A DNA stretch of 17,440 nt from an uncultured Planctomycetales bacterium (GCA_937889015.1 CALARR010000132.1:1-17440); one strand, 5' to 3'; counted from the stretch's first letter, positions 6,742 through 14,726 are shown. The notes: a model not told the origin generated them from the letters alone. Made by a program: numbers and translations.

Positions 6742-8049
6742 TTATATGGCCAAGGAAATGGCGTTTTCCAGGGTCTGCAGGGCTTTTCTGCTACCCTCGC
6801 CGGAAAGCCCTAGCGCTAAAAATTGGTTTCGGACGCTTTCCCGCCGGAGCGTTGTGAGCATGTCCAGGAACGACGCGCGGGTCTTAGTGCGGTACCACGG
6901 GCATTCGTCGGGACGGTAATGCCGATGTCCTTCGCGAACGAACCACAGCACGATCAGGCTATACAGCAGCATCGCGACCGGTGCCGTTCGTTCCACCGCC
7001 TGGCGGGTCCAGCCTTGCGGCTCTTGGAACCCCAGGTGCTGCTTGCTCTCGTGAAACGCGACCTCCACGCTCCAACGCCAGGCGTACCAGGTCAGCACGT
7101 CCTCCGCCTTGGCGGTATGGCACGTCGAGTAGAAGGCTTCTCGACCGCGGCCGCCCCGAAGGGCCTCCACGGCCACGATCTTCAGCGGCCGCTCCGGCAC
7201 GAAAAAGACCCGCCCCTCGGCTTCGCAAACGCGGGCGTGTTCTTGCCGCCCATAGATCTGCAAGACGAGTCGATGCGCGCGGGAGGCGAGCATCTCTTGA
7301 GGAGTGGGCAGGCGGTCGCCACGCTTGCGAGCCCTTCCCTTCTGGCCGGGGTACCGCGCCGGCGCGGCCTCGTACAGCCGCGCCTTCAGGGTCAGTCGAC
7401 TCGTAAGATCCCAGTTCTCGGGCAGGTGCGCCAGGACACTCCGGCCGCCGTAGGCCGAGTCCGCCACGACGTGAAACCGCCGTGTTTTGTGCGATCGCGC
7501 GAGCAAGTGAAGCATCTCCACGGCCAGTTCGGGGCGGGGACGGCAGGCCCGTCGCTCCTTGGCCGCGGTTTTGTGATTGAGGTACAAGCGGAAAAGGATC
7601 GGCAGGCAGAGGGGCCGGTCGGGCCAGAGAGGGAAGTGGATAATCACCCCCAACACCACCCAACTGTGCCCCCAGTTGGTGATCACCTTGCCTCGGCTGG
7701 AGAGAATCGGGTCGTGATGCATCCCGGTGCCAAACATCTTCAAGCCGCGTTTGCGTGCCAGCGTGTCATCCACCGCCAGAAAGACCACGTCGCCCAGCCA
7801 AGGCTCCAGCAGGTCGAACACCGCCAGACCGAGCCGATCACGCGACCAGCGTGCCGCGGCGAAAAGCCGGTGGTATGCGGAGTGATGCTTCAATTCCATC
7901 GCCCCGGCCGCCATGATCATTCGCGTCACCGTCCGCCGACTGGCAAAGATCCAGCCCGCCACCAGAACCTGAAAGTTCTCGAACGAAGGACAGGTCATAA
8001 CAGCGGCCAAGGGTTGCAGAACCAGGACGAACGAGTTAAGAAGAGTCAT
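6742..8049 (-). CDS. DDE transposase of the insertion sequence
   Basis: 435 residues. It has an RNase H-like transposase core with VFLAVDDTLARKRG (D94 or D95), FHVVADSAYGG (D197) and WRWSVEVAFHESKQHLG (E329 probable), the DDE triad spacing of IS4/IS701-superfamily enzymes. The segment HHDPILSSRGKVITNWGHSW is well kept in planctomycete relatives I have seen. Exact IS family is uncertain: 3-5 bp target duplication argues against classical IS4. The ATG at 8049 has GAAAGG 7 bases upstream on the minus strand. It appears full length, with no frameshift. The large open frame on the opposite strand is a shadow of GC-rich coding. Confidence 0.9.
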   Translation of the reverse strand: MTLLNSFVLVLQPLAAVMTCPSFENFQVLVAGWIFASRRTVTRMIMAAGAMELKHHSAYHRLFAAARWSRDRLGLAVFDLLEPWLGDVVFLAVDDTLARKRGLKMFGTGMHHDPILSSRGKVITNWGHSWVVLGVIIHFPLWPDRPLCLPILFRLYLNHKTAAKERRACRPRPELAVEMLHLLARSHKTRRFHVVADSAYGGRSVLAHLPENWDLTSRLTLKARLYEAAPARYPGQKGRARKRGDRLPTPQEMLASRAHRLVLQIYGRQEHARVCEAEGRVFFVPERPLKIVAVEALRGGRGREAFYSTCHTAKAEDVLTWYAWRWSVEVAFHESKQHLGFQEPQGWTRQAVERTAPVAMLLYSLIVLWFVREGHRHYRPDECPWYRTKTRASFLDMLTTLRRESVRNQFLALGLSGEGSRKALQTLENAISLAI

Positions 8050-8094
8050 GGCGAGCCTTTCTTTGGAGAGACTGCGGATTGGCGTCTACAGTCC

Positions 8095-8123
8095 TCTAGA
8101 GCGAGGCTCGTCGTTTATGTCAA
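8095..8123 (-). promoter_or_regulatory. Likely promoter of the transposase
   Basis: On the minus strand TTGACA (8118-8123) is a perfect -35 box. Exactly 17 bases later TCTAGA (8095-8100) sits where the -10 box is expected, matching TATAAT at only three positions. It lies inside the right end of the element, 46 bases before the transposase start. Confidence 0.45.
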
Positions 8124-8162
8124 ATCACTAGCAGTGCCTGCATTGCTGGTGCGAAAGTCGAA

Positions 8163-8167
8163 CTTAG
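8163..8167. repeat. Right target-site duplication CTTAG of the insertion sequence
   Basis: Partner of 6723-6727. Read on the minus strand it is CTAAG, whose TAA (8164-8166) is the stop codon of zinc-ribbon gene B. Confidence 0.7.
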
Positions 8168-9093
8168 AGGCGGAGCCAAACTGCGATTTTAGTCACGATC
8201 AGCACAGTAACGCCGAGAGGAAGCACCGCGTACAACATGATTTGTGCAAACCGATACAGAATGTGACTATCCTCCGCGTCTAGCCATTGTCGCAGTCGTG
8301 AGTCGAACTGGCAGAAGAATGAGCGGAGGACTGCCGCTACGAGAATGCGAGCACAGCGCGCCCCTTTTACAGCAGGCTTCTCCGCCGGACTGCTACACCT
8401 TGTGCAAAGCCTCCCTTCCACGACGTGCGTCCTGCAAGCCTGTTGGTGACACCTTTCGCATACGGTTCCATGATCTGTGCACACACCTTTACCGCAGATA
8501 CCACACCTTCCCGCGACGTGATCCGACCAGCATATCTCGCAGGCTTGGCCGCGCTCCACTCTCTGTCGAAGCAACTCTTCAACAGACTCAACACCTCTGT
8601 CGCATTCCGCCTTGCAGTTTCCACACAAGATGGCTTCAATGTCCCGAGGTATGCGATGATCGTCAAGCATTTGACGCAGCGAGTCTGGTAACGGCCACTC
8701 TTCCCACTCTTCTATCGCAGGTCCGAGCGGGCGCGGCCAATCATCTAGTATCACCATTCTGTAGAAAAGACCTATTAGTTGTTCCTTCGTAGCACCCCAA
8801 GGGTTTGCGGTAGATGCCCATCTATATAGCAATAGTCGATATGCTGTGGATCCATATGCAAAATGTCTCTTGCAGAAAGGTTCTCGACACCGAGAGCAGA
8901 ATCCTACAGATTTCATTCCGCAGGAACACAAGTCCCGATTATGTGACACGGTGATATTGTGGGCAACCGTGATCTTCGTCGGATCGACCCACCGAAACCC
9001 GGTATGGCAGTGCTCGCAACGATAGGAATCAGGGGCGAGTTGGTGAACATCGCCAGACCCACAGTTGTTGCAGCGGACTTGTTCGATGGGCAT
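8164..9093 (-). CDS. Multi-zinc-ribbon protein with C-terminal membrane helix, copy B
   Basis: 309 residues. An N-terminal zinc ribbon (C8-C11 and C26-C29, CNNCGSGD and CEHC) is followed by WVDPTK. Then a CSCG/CSRC pair at residues 56-69, an insert of about 70 residues absent from the other copies (tryptophan and leucine rich, 85-145), a CGNC site at 157-160, and a cysteine cluster at 185-233 (CEIC, CGIC, CTDH, CERC, CRTH, CTRC) that recalls B-box or RING-like cross-brace zinc sites. A hydrophobic helix at about 283-305 (FAQIMLYAVLPLGVTVLIV) anchors the protein, probably with the zinc modules in the cytoplasm. It lies 28 bases after gene C and very likely shares its transcript. A weak AGG stands 9 bases before the ATG. 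Function unknown; protein binding is more likely than catalysis. Confidence 0.75.
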   Translation of the reverse strand: MPIEQVRCNNCGSGDVHQLAPDSYRCEHCHTGFRWVDPTKITVAHNITVSHNRDLCSCGMKSVGFCSRCREPFCKRHFAYGSTAYRLLLYRWASTANPWGATKEQLIGLFYRMVILDDWPRPLGPAIEEWEEWPLPDSLRQMLDDHRIPRDIEAILCGNCKAECDRGVESVEELLRQRVERGQACEICWSDHVAGRCGICGKGVCTDHGTVCERCHQQACRTHVVEGRLCTRCSSPAEKPAVKGARCARILVAAVLRSFFCQFDSRLRQWLDAEDSHILYRFAQIMLYAVLPLGVTVLIVTKIAVWLRL

Positions 9094-9121
9094 GATGTGT
9101 ACCTGTCTGACTGCCAGTGAG

Positions 9122-9766
9122 CTAATCTCCGAACAGCACCCGCAGAATCCACGGCTTTGCAGGAGCCTTGCTACACTTGTGACACCACCCCGTATCGTTG
9201 ATGTGCTGCTCGCAGACTAGCTGATGACACCTTCTGCATATGGCACCGTGCTGCGAGCAAACCGCTACGCCGCAGTTGACGCACTGTCCCTGAACATGGT
9301 CTGAGAAGCATTTCGCGCACACATGTCTTTCTTCCGCCGCCCGGTGAAGTGATTGCTCAATGGCTTCGAGGGCTCTGGCACAATCACCAGCGCATCTCCT
9401 ACACACGACGGCTTCCTCATCTGCGGGTATGCGGTGTTTTTCCATACACGCCTTGTACAGGCTAGAATTGCAAAACGTGGCCCGTAACCTGGCCATGCAA
9501 TAGGCAAGGTGATCCGAAGACATTGTCGCCGGCTTGGTGAAACCGGTACCGCCGTGCTCTTGACACACGCCCTGTCCGCAACGGGAGCAGAAAGCGACCG
9601 CAACCCTGCCACATTTGCACACGCTCGGCTTCTGGACAACCGTCTTCTTCGTCGGATCTACCCAGTGAAAGCTGGTCTGGCAGTGCTCGCAGCGATAGGA
9701 ATCGGCGGCGAGTTGGCGAACGTCGCCAGACCCACAGTTCGGGCATTGAACGGGTTCATTGGGCAT
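9122..9766 (-). CDS. Multi-zinc-ribbon protein, copy C
   Basis: 214 residues, soluble. Order: zinc ribbon C8-C11/C26-C29 with WVDPTK, a CKCG..CSRC pair at 50-63, a helical stretch, CRRC at 122-125, then CAKC, CVNC, CSQH, CRRC, CEQH and CHKC at 150-198. Its first 48 bases match copy A with only about four differences, which points to a fairly recent duplication. The frame is open upstream to 9844, but the ATG at 9766 aligns exactly with the starts of copies A and B and has AGAGG 8 bases upstream, so it is the start. It is the promoter-proximal gene of the minus-strand cluster C-B-A and faces the divergent SPFH gene. No known function. Confidence 0.75.
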   Translation of the reverse strand: MPNEPVQCPNCGSGDVRQLAADSYRCEHCQTSFHWVDPTKKTVVQKPSVCKCGRVAVAFCSRCGQGVCQEHGGTGFTKPATMSSDHLAYCMARLRATFCNSSLYKACMEKHRIPADEEAVVCRRCAGDCARALEAIEQSLHRAAEERHVCAKCFSDHVQGQCVNCGVAVCSQHGAICRRCHQLVCEQHINDTGWCHKCSKAPAKPWILRVLFGD

Positions 9767-9869
9767 AGCGTATACCTCTGCGGACGGGATGGCCGTCACC
9801 CGACGAGCACCCCGTCGGTGGCTGTTCCACCGAGTGTCGGCCATTCTACTGGTGGAGGGGGCGACCGTC

Positions 9870-9875
9870 TATAAT
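9870..9875 (+). promoter_or_regulatory. Likely -10 box for the SPFH gene
   Basis: A perfect TATAAT in an otherwise GC-rich divergent intergenic gap, 98 bases before the SPFH start codon. No convincing -35 box is seen at 17 bases (TACTGG), so the promoter may depend on an activator or an alternative sigma factor. Confidence 0.45.
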
Positions 9876-9960
9876 GAGGCTGTCGGTTCCGAGTTCCCGG
9901 CACCAGAGAGGGTCGCGGGTCGTCAACGCCCCCAGGCGCGACCGCAAACCCGCAGAGATC

Positions 9961-9966
9961 AAGGAG
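9961..9966 (+). promoter_or_regulatory. Strong ribosome binding site of the SPFH gene
   Basis: AAGGAG is placed 7 bases before the ATG at 9974 and fixes that start. It is among the best Shine-Dalgarno sites in the window. Confidence 0.7.
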
Positions 9967-9973
9967 ATCAAGC

Positions 9974-10993
9974 ATGGCGTTGATCGACAGAATCAAGCAC
10001 GATGCCCCGATGGACGACCTGCTTGTCTGGAAGTACCCCAGCGAGGACATCCGCATCGGCAGCCAGTTGATCGTGAACCAGAGCCAGGAGGCAGTCTTCG
10101 TGAAGGGAGGTCAGACGCTCGACCTGTTCGGCCCCGGTACCCATACCCTGACGACCGCCAACATCCCGCTTCTTCGGAAGCTCGTCAACCTGCCGTTTGG
10201 CGGTCAGACTCCCTTCTCTGCCGAGATCTGGTACGTCAACAAGACGGTCAAGGGCGGTCTGAAATGGGGAACCAAGGCACCGATTCCGGTGATCGACCCG
10301 AAGTACAAGTTTCCAGTCAGCGTGCGGGCATACGGCAAGTGGGGATTGCGGGTTGCCGATTCCCGAACCTTCGTTGGGCAGATCGTGGGTTCACAACTCC
10401 GTGCGGATTCATCGAGGATTGACGAGTATTTCGGTGGCGAGATCGTGCAACGCCTTTCGGATGCACTCGCACGGTTTTTCGTGGAGCAAAATGTTTCGAT
10501 CTTCGAGGCGAACGCGAAGCTGAACGAACTGTCACGTTTCACCGCTGGGCAAATCAGCCCGGAGTTTGCCCGTTTCGGGATCGAGATCGTCAGCTTCAAC
10601 GTGGAGAACATCAGCCTCCCCGATGACGAGAAACGGAAGTTTCAGGAAGTCCTTGGGCGACGAATGGAAATAGAGCAGATCAGCGAGGCGGAGGTCGGGC
10701 AGGCTTATGTCGCCATGCGGAGCTTCGATGTTCTCGAAAAGGCGGCGGAGAATAGTGGCGGAGCTGCGGGCGGCTTGCTAGCGGGAGGTGTCGGGTTAGG
10801 AATGGGTCTGGCAGGCGGAGTGTCTGCTGGTCAACAACTCGGCAGCGCCCTCAATCTCACGCCTCAGGGACAACCCAACCCCGCCGATAATGTGGTGGCG
10901 AGATTGCAGCAGATCAAGCAGATGTTCGATGCTGGCTTGATTACCGAGCAGGAGTTCAACACGAAGAAACAGCAGATATTGGACGCCATCTGA
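9974..10993 (+). CDS. SPFH-domain protein with C-terminal SHOCT domain (YdjI-like)
   Basis: 339 residues. The N-terminal 25 residues (DDLLVWKYPSEDIRIGSQL) and IVNQSQEAVFVKGG followed by LFGPGTHTL are the signature of the YdjI/virion-core-like branch of the SPFH (stomatin/flotillin) superfamily. The SPFH region spans about 28-230 and includes IDEYFGGEIVQRL and FARFGIEIVSFNVENI. A glycine-rich linker follows at 262-290. A SHOCT module ends the protein at 305-339 (VVARLQQIKQMFDAGLITEQ). Bacillus YdjI works with the PspA paralogue YdjF and membrane proteins at the cytoplasmic face of the membrane; a similar membrane-scaffold or envelope-stress role is the best guess. Many relatives end in a zinc ribbon; here zinc ribbons are encoded by the divergent neighbours instead. 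No transmembrane helix is present. Confidence 0.85.
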   Translation: MALIDRIKHDAPMDDLLVWKYPSEDIRIGSQLIVNQSQEAVFVKGGQTLDLFGPGTHTLTTANIPLLRKLVNLPFGGQTPFSAEIWYVNKTVKGGLKWGTKAPIPVIDPKYKFPVSVRAYGKWGLRVADSRTFVGQIVGSQLRADSSRIDEYFGGEIVQRLSDALARFFVEQNVSIFEANAKLNELSRFTAGQISPEFARFGIEIVSFNVENISLPDDEKRKFQEVLGRRMEIEQISEAEVGQAYVAMRSFDVLEKAAENSGGAAGGLLAGGVGLGMGLAGGVSAGQQLGSALNLTPQGQPNPADNVVARLQQIKQMFDAGLITEQEFNTKKQQILDAI

Positions 10994-11351
10994 CCGATTT
11001 GCTCGGAGATTTGGCCCGTAAGCCGGCACTCTGCCACCGCTTCCTTTGCGTTTCAGTTCAGTCCAGCTAATCTCAGGCCACGAACCGAACGCCCTTTCCT
11101 CCGCCCCCGAGAGCCTCGGGCCACGGAGCTTAGCGGTACTGTGTTGAACTGAGGCGATTCGGAGGGCGGCACCGAGGCACGCAAGGCACCTTCGCGCGGC
11201 AACGAGTGGGGAATTCTCACGCAAAGCGGCGGGGCACCGGCAGCGAGGCAAGACCAGAAATCAGGCGAGTATCGACGCCAATCTTGCTCCCAGGAGCGTG
11301 CTCGATCCTCACCGAGCCAATCTACCTGTCGCTCAGCGGACCTCTGCCGTC
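10994..11351. other. Intergenic region between convergent SPFH and NLR-like genes
   Basis: No gene that I can support. An open frame on the minus strand (11053-11355) gives an arginine-, serine- and proline-rich product without any recognisable pattern. CCCGAG-AGC-CTCGGG (11106-11120) is a perfect 6-bp hairpin but lacks a U-run on either strand. The sequence may hold decayed coding or repeat material. Confidence 0.4.
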
Positions 11352-14300
11352 TCACACATAACGCACAGCCGCCTTCAACTCCGTCGGAACCGGAATATCT
11401 TGCTGCGACCTTCTGAGATAGACTCGACGCAGGCTCTTGAGTCCCAGAAGGGGACTCAAATCGCGCACGCCGGTATCAAACAAGATGATCTCCTGCAGCA
11501 TGGCCGGCTCACCGACTGGCCGGAGGTCCGAAATTGGACAGCCACTGAGGGAAAGGAATTCGAGGCCCCGTAGGTTTGAAAGAGCGTCGAAAGCTGTAAG
11601 TTGCGTTCCCCGAAGGGCGAGTCGTTTGAGCCCCACTAGTCCTGCAATCGCGCTTATGTCGACGAGTTGAGTCCCGCCGATACTCAAATCCTCAAGGCCA
11701 CGGAGGTCAGAAAGCGGAGCAAGGCTGGCTATTGGCAAACTTCTCGCGCTTATCCGCCTCAGCGACCGCATGCCGGCGAGGGGGGATAAGTCAACGACCG
11801 GCGTATTGCGGATATCCAAAACGTCAAGATGATCAAGCCCAGATAGTGGACGCAGGTCCTGGACTTTCGTCGTACGGAGCATCAGAGTCCTCAGGCACCT
11901 CAGTCCATGCAAAGGCGATATATCCTCCACCCGCGTAGCAGTAAGGTTAAGGTAGCGCAGTTGTTTTAGCGGAGCTAACGCCGCAACCGAGACAACCGAA
12001 GAACGACTTAGGTCTAGATTCAGGAGACTCGTCAGCAAGGACAGTACACTAATGTCGCGTGCCGGCGTTCCTGAAAGATCGAGGGTCTCCAACTCACCTG
12101 CCTCGGACAAAAAGGTGAGGTCCTTGATCGGCAGGCGCGCTAACCTAATGCTGCTGATGCCACGGCGCTTAGTGATGCCGAGAAGCCGCGGCGCGATCTG
12201 ACGCCATTCTGCGACGTCAGATGCCGCGAGGGTCCTGGCAACCTCCCTGCCGTGAGACCCAGCAGCGACGGATCGGAGCACCCATTCCCAGCAGGCGTCG
12301 ATCGCCGAATCTCTCGCCCCCAAGGTTAGGCCGGAGTGGGGATCGATCACCAAACGAGCCAACAACACAGCCAAGTTGCGGACGTCTTTACCTCCATTCG
12401 ATACGTTGCAGAACCCTTCCCCGAACAGACACTGTTCTAGCGGCTTTAGCCATCGCGGTTGCTCCGATGCGAGGAGTTCAAACAGAAAAACCAAGGTCTC
12501 ACGCCATAGGATAGCGGCTGCGGCGGTCTGTAACTCTGACTTATTGGCTCCGGGCGCGATCTCCTCGACCGCGTCAGTAATCCAGTTGGGAGAGACAATC
12601 TGCTGCTGGAGAAAGGTCGCCGCAAAGTACTCCTGGAAGGAGAGGTGCAGAAACGCAAATTGATCATCGCCGCGCGGCACCAGAAGTCCGCTCCGTCGTG
12701 TCAAGTGGTCCAAGACAGCCGTGGCGTCCGGGTCGCTGCCTTCCTTTCCAGAGTCGCTCATAGCGAGAGAAATCCATTGTCGGACTTGCTCCCCGGATGC
12801 GAAGACCTCGGTGCTATCGCCCCTGGACTGTCTCGCTCCACCACAAGACTCCTTACGTTGGCGCTGAATTTCGAAGCCGACGCGTGCGAGCCAGCGTTTC
12901 TTTTCGGCCAACGTCTCTGCTCTTCCGTAGATTCGGCGATAGGAATCAATCGTCTCGAGGTAAGCCTGCGTGATTTCGTTGTAAAGGAGTGCTCGTCCGT
13001 GCGGCAATCTGGCGCGAATTCGGAAAACCAGCGCCATCATTGTGAGTAAGTTAGGAATTCGCCCCAGCTTTGTTGTTGCAGTGTCGCCGCGAACTGCCTT
13101 CACAAGTTCATCTGCTGCGATCTGCGCACGCGTTTCGGAAGCCTCGCGCAACACGTTCCAGTTTAGAGAGAACTGCTCGACTCTAGCATCGTCAAAGGGC
13201 GCTACGTATCCGATCGCGGCGATCTGCTGGTGGCCGACCTTCGTTACGCGTGAGGTCTTCTGGAAAGTGGAAACATGGAACGGTACGCTGCTGTAGCCAA
13301 CTACTCGGGAGGTCAGCAACCATCGGCACTTGTTGTACTTCAGGCGCGCTTCCTCAAACACCTCCTTCAATTCGCGGCGCGACGAGGGGTCGCCAATCTC
13401 ATCAAGGCCGTCGAGCATTATAAGCACTTGGCCGTCATCGAGAAGTCGCTGTAGATTCGTCAGGGTTAGGAGCCGCCCCATAGGCTGCTTCAAGAATGCG
13501 TCGAGCAACGAATCCCACGTCACACCTGGCCCAATACCTAGCTCGCGCAGGATCATTGGTATTGGGATGAGGGAGCCAAGCTTCTCCGTCCATCGAGACG
13601 TCGCCCCGTGGTACCTCGCGAGTTGCCAGGAAATCCAACTCACCAATGTGCTTTTCCCGCTTCCAGGATCCCCGAGCAAGACGGCGCACGGGTGCCTTGC
13701 TACCCAATCCATCATCGGCCTGGTATGCGACCAGTCCGCAGGAGTGACATCGGGGGAAAGCCACCGATCGGCGATCGCGGGTTCGACATAAAGCCGTTGA
13801 ATTGGGGCGTTCTGGAGATCCTCAAGACGCGGAAGGCTTACAAATCGAATTATGCCATGGTCTTGCTGGACGCTCTCAAGGTAGAGCCGCATCGCGACTT
13901 TTGGCCCGTCTTCCTTCACCCAGCGCGTAAGTGCGGGCGCAAGCTGGATCGACACCGGGTCCGATGTGAACTTGCCGGATGTCGACCCAATGGAGGCGCG
14001 CCAGGTCGTGACATTTGTATCGCTAGTACGTTCGTCGAATTTAGGTGGCCAGTCGGCTACATCATCATCCAGAAGGTAAACCAACACGTCTATCCCACGT
14101 CGCCGGGCCTCTTCAAACTCCTGCTGGGTGATACTAAGTACGTCCCCAGTCGGCACATGTCCGCGGCGGCGCGCAATGAGTAGTATGCATAGGTGGCAGC
14201 CTTCAAGCCTCCGCGTGGAGAGCCGCTTGGGCTCTTCAGCATCTGCGGTCCAGTCCTCCATCGGATCGACGAAGAAGCCGGCCCTCCGGAGTTCCGAGAT

Positions 14301-14363
14301 GACGTGGGCTCTGTGGGCCTTCAGATCCAGATACGTTGAGGAAACGAAAGCCTTGTATTCCAT
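11352..14363 (-). CDS. NLR-like STAND protein: DUF4062 - NACHT - leucine-rich repeats
   Basis: 1003 residues. Residues 4-100 form a DUF4062 domain (KAFVSSTYLDLKAHRAHVI, then STRRLEGCHLCILLIARRRG and ITQQEFEEA). The NACHT NTPase follows at about 225-480: Walker A GDPGSGKST (231-239), Walker B VLIMLDGLDEIGD (313-325), then WLLTSRVVGY (348-357). FLHLSFQEYFAATF (571-584) is the usual end of the NACHT winged-helix region. From 740 to the end there are ten 22-residue leucine-rich repeats in perfect register plus flanking partial ones (such as LRYLNLTATRVEDISPLHGL). No catalytic effector domain is fused unless DUF4062 is one. STAND proteins of this build oligomerise on ligand binding, and bacterial NACHT proteins are known antiphage factors. 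GGAGAG lies 5 bases before the ATG. It is 48 bases after a possible 79-residue ORF and downstream of an HNH-nuclease gene on the same strand. GC content looks lower than in region 1, consistent with transfer. Confidence 0.9.
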   Translation of the reverse strand: MEYKAFVSSTYLDLKAHRAHVISELRRAGFFVDPMEDWTADAEEPKRLSTRRLEGCHLCILLIARRRGHVPTGDVLSITQQEFEEARRRGIDVLVYLLDDDVADWPPKFDERTSDTNVTTWRASIGSTSGKFTSDPVSIQLAPALTRWVKEDGPKVAMRLYLESVQQDHGIIRFVSLPRLEDLQNAPIQRLYVEPAIADRWLSPDVTPADWSHTRPMMDWVARHPCAVLLGDPGSGKSTLVSWISWQLARYHGATSRWTEKLGSLIPIPMILRELGIGPGVTWDSLLDAFLKQPMGRLLTLTNLQRLLDDGQVLIMLDGLDEIGDPSSRRELKEVFEEARLKYNKCRWLLTSRVVGYSSVPFHVSTFQKTSRVTKVGHQQIAAIGYVAPFDDARVEQFSLNWNVLREASETRAQIAADELVKAVRGDTATTKLGRIPNLLTMMALVFRIRARLPHGRALLYNEITQAYLETIDSYRRIYGRAETLAEKKRWLARVGFEIQRQRKESCGGARQSRGDSTEVFASGEQVRQWISLAMSDSGKEGSDPDATAVLDHLTRRSGLLVPRGDDQFAFLHLSFQEYFAATFLQQQIVSPNWITDAVEEIAPGANKSELQTAAAAILWRETLVFLFELLASEQPRWLKPLEQCLFGEGFCNVSNGGKDVRNLAVLLARLVIDPHSGLTLGARDSAIDACWEWVLRSVAAGSHGREVARTLAASDVAEWRQIAPRLLGITKRRGISSIRLARLPIKDLTFLSEAGELETLDLSGTPARDISVLSLLTSLLNLDLSRSSVVSVAALAPLKQLRYLNLTATRVEDISPLHGLRCLRTLMLRTTKVQDLRPLSGLDHLDVLDIRNTPVVDLSPLAGMRSLRRISARSLPIASLAPLSDLRGLEDLSIGGTQLVDISAIAGLVGLKRLALRGTQLTAFDALSNLRGLEFLSLSGCPISDLRPVGEPAMLQEIILFDTGVRDLSPLLGLKSLRRVYLRRSQQDIPVPTELKAAVRYV
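11433..12092 (-). repeat. Ten in-register 22-residue leucine-rich repeats inside the NLR-like gene
   Basis: Residues 758-977 of the protein follow LxxLxLxxTxVxDISPLxxL with no change in period. This is the SDS22-like class of leucine-rich repeat. The DNA has diverged, so the repeats are old or selected to differ; the presumed ligand-facing positions between conserved leucines vary most. Confidence 0.8.
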
Positions 14364-14411
14364 GAGTTCTCTCCGGCCAAACCTTCGACAGCTTTCGAGA
14401 GAGCGAAACCG

Positions 14412-14651
14412 CTATGGACGCGCAAGGAGCACCAGCATTTGCTCGCCTTCCGCTTGCTGAGGCACTTCTGGGCGCAACGCAATAAGGTCCATCTTCGCCG
14501 GTGGGGCAAACCACGTCAATCGCTTGCCGTCGCTCGCGAATAGGTCGCCGGTTCTGTGATCGGGAGCACGAGTAACCCGGCAGTGAGCGCACTCTGGAAG
14601 TTGTGAGGGTGCCGCAGAGACCGTCCCCGCGGGTGACGCCCCCAAACGCAT
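14412..14651 (-). CDS. Possible 79-residue protein between the HNH and NLR-like genes
   Basis: A short open frame on the same strand as its neighbours, 75 bases after the HNH gene and 48 bases before the NLR-like gene. The start ATG at 14651 has AGG 4 bases upstream. The product has a CAHC pair (residues 21-24) and a plausible globular tail (GDLFASDGKRLTWFAPP, then DLIALRPEVPQQAEG). Amino-acid usage looks protein-like, but one CxxC pair alone cannot make a zinc site without a partner. I do not recognise a family. It could be a small third member of the module or a chance frame. Confidence 0.4.
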   Translation of the reverse strand: MRLGASPAGTVSAAPSQLPECAHCRVTRAPDHRTGDLFASDGKRLTWFAPPAKMDLIALRPEVPQQAEGEQMLVLLARP

Positions 14652-14726
14652 ATTGCCTGCGAGCTTCGCTCACATCGACTGGCGCGAGTCTCCACCTTTT
14701 CACTCAGCGAGAAACGGGGCGTCGCC

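Larger units (their letters stand above)
6728..8162. mobile_element. Complete insertion sequence, 1435 bp, IS4/IS701-like DDE type
   Basis: Bounded by inverted repeats TTCGACTTTCGCA (6728-6740) and its exact reverse complement (8150-8162), with CTTAG on both outer sides. One transposase gene fills it: its stop lies directly beside the left end, and 113 bases separate its start from the right end. Ends, target duplication and transposase all look intact, so the insertion may be recent. It separates zinc-ribbon gene B from gene A. The right-hand CTTAG contains the stop codon of gene B (TAA on the minus strand), so the insertion left B unbroken. Confidence 0.85.

Noticed and set aside
6823..8283. 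486-codon plus-strand open frame across the insertion sequence
   Set aside because: Antisense shadow of the transposase; it also runs across the element's right end into gene B, which no real gene of the element would do.
11106..11120. CCCGAG-AGC-CTCGGG hairpin as a bidirectional terminator between convergent genes
   Set aside because: Only a 6-bp stem and no U-run on either strand.
11047..11154. CAGTTCA and TGAACTG about 90 bases apart as ends of a mobile element
   Set aside because: Only 7-8 matching bases; expected by chance at this distance.
11053..11355. 100-codon minus-strand frame after the NLR-like gene
   Set aside because: No recognisable pattern, no ribosome binding site, overlaps the NLR stop; could be chance.
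14236..14703. 155-codon minus-strand frame over the start of the NLR-like gene
   Set aside because: Overlaps the DUF4062 coding start by 128 bases in another frame; low-complexity arginine/serine-rich product.
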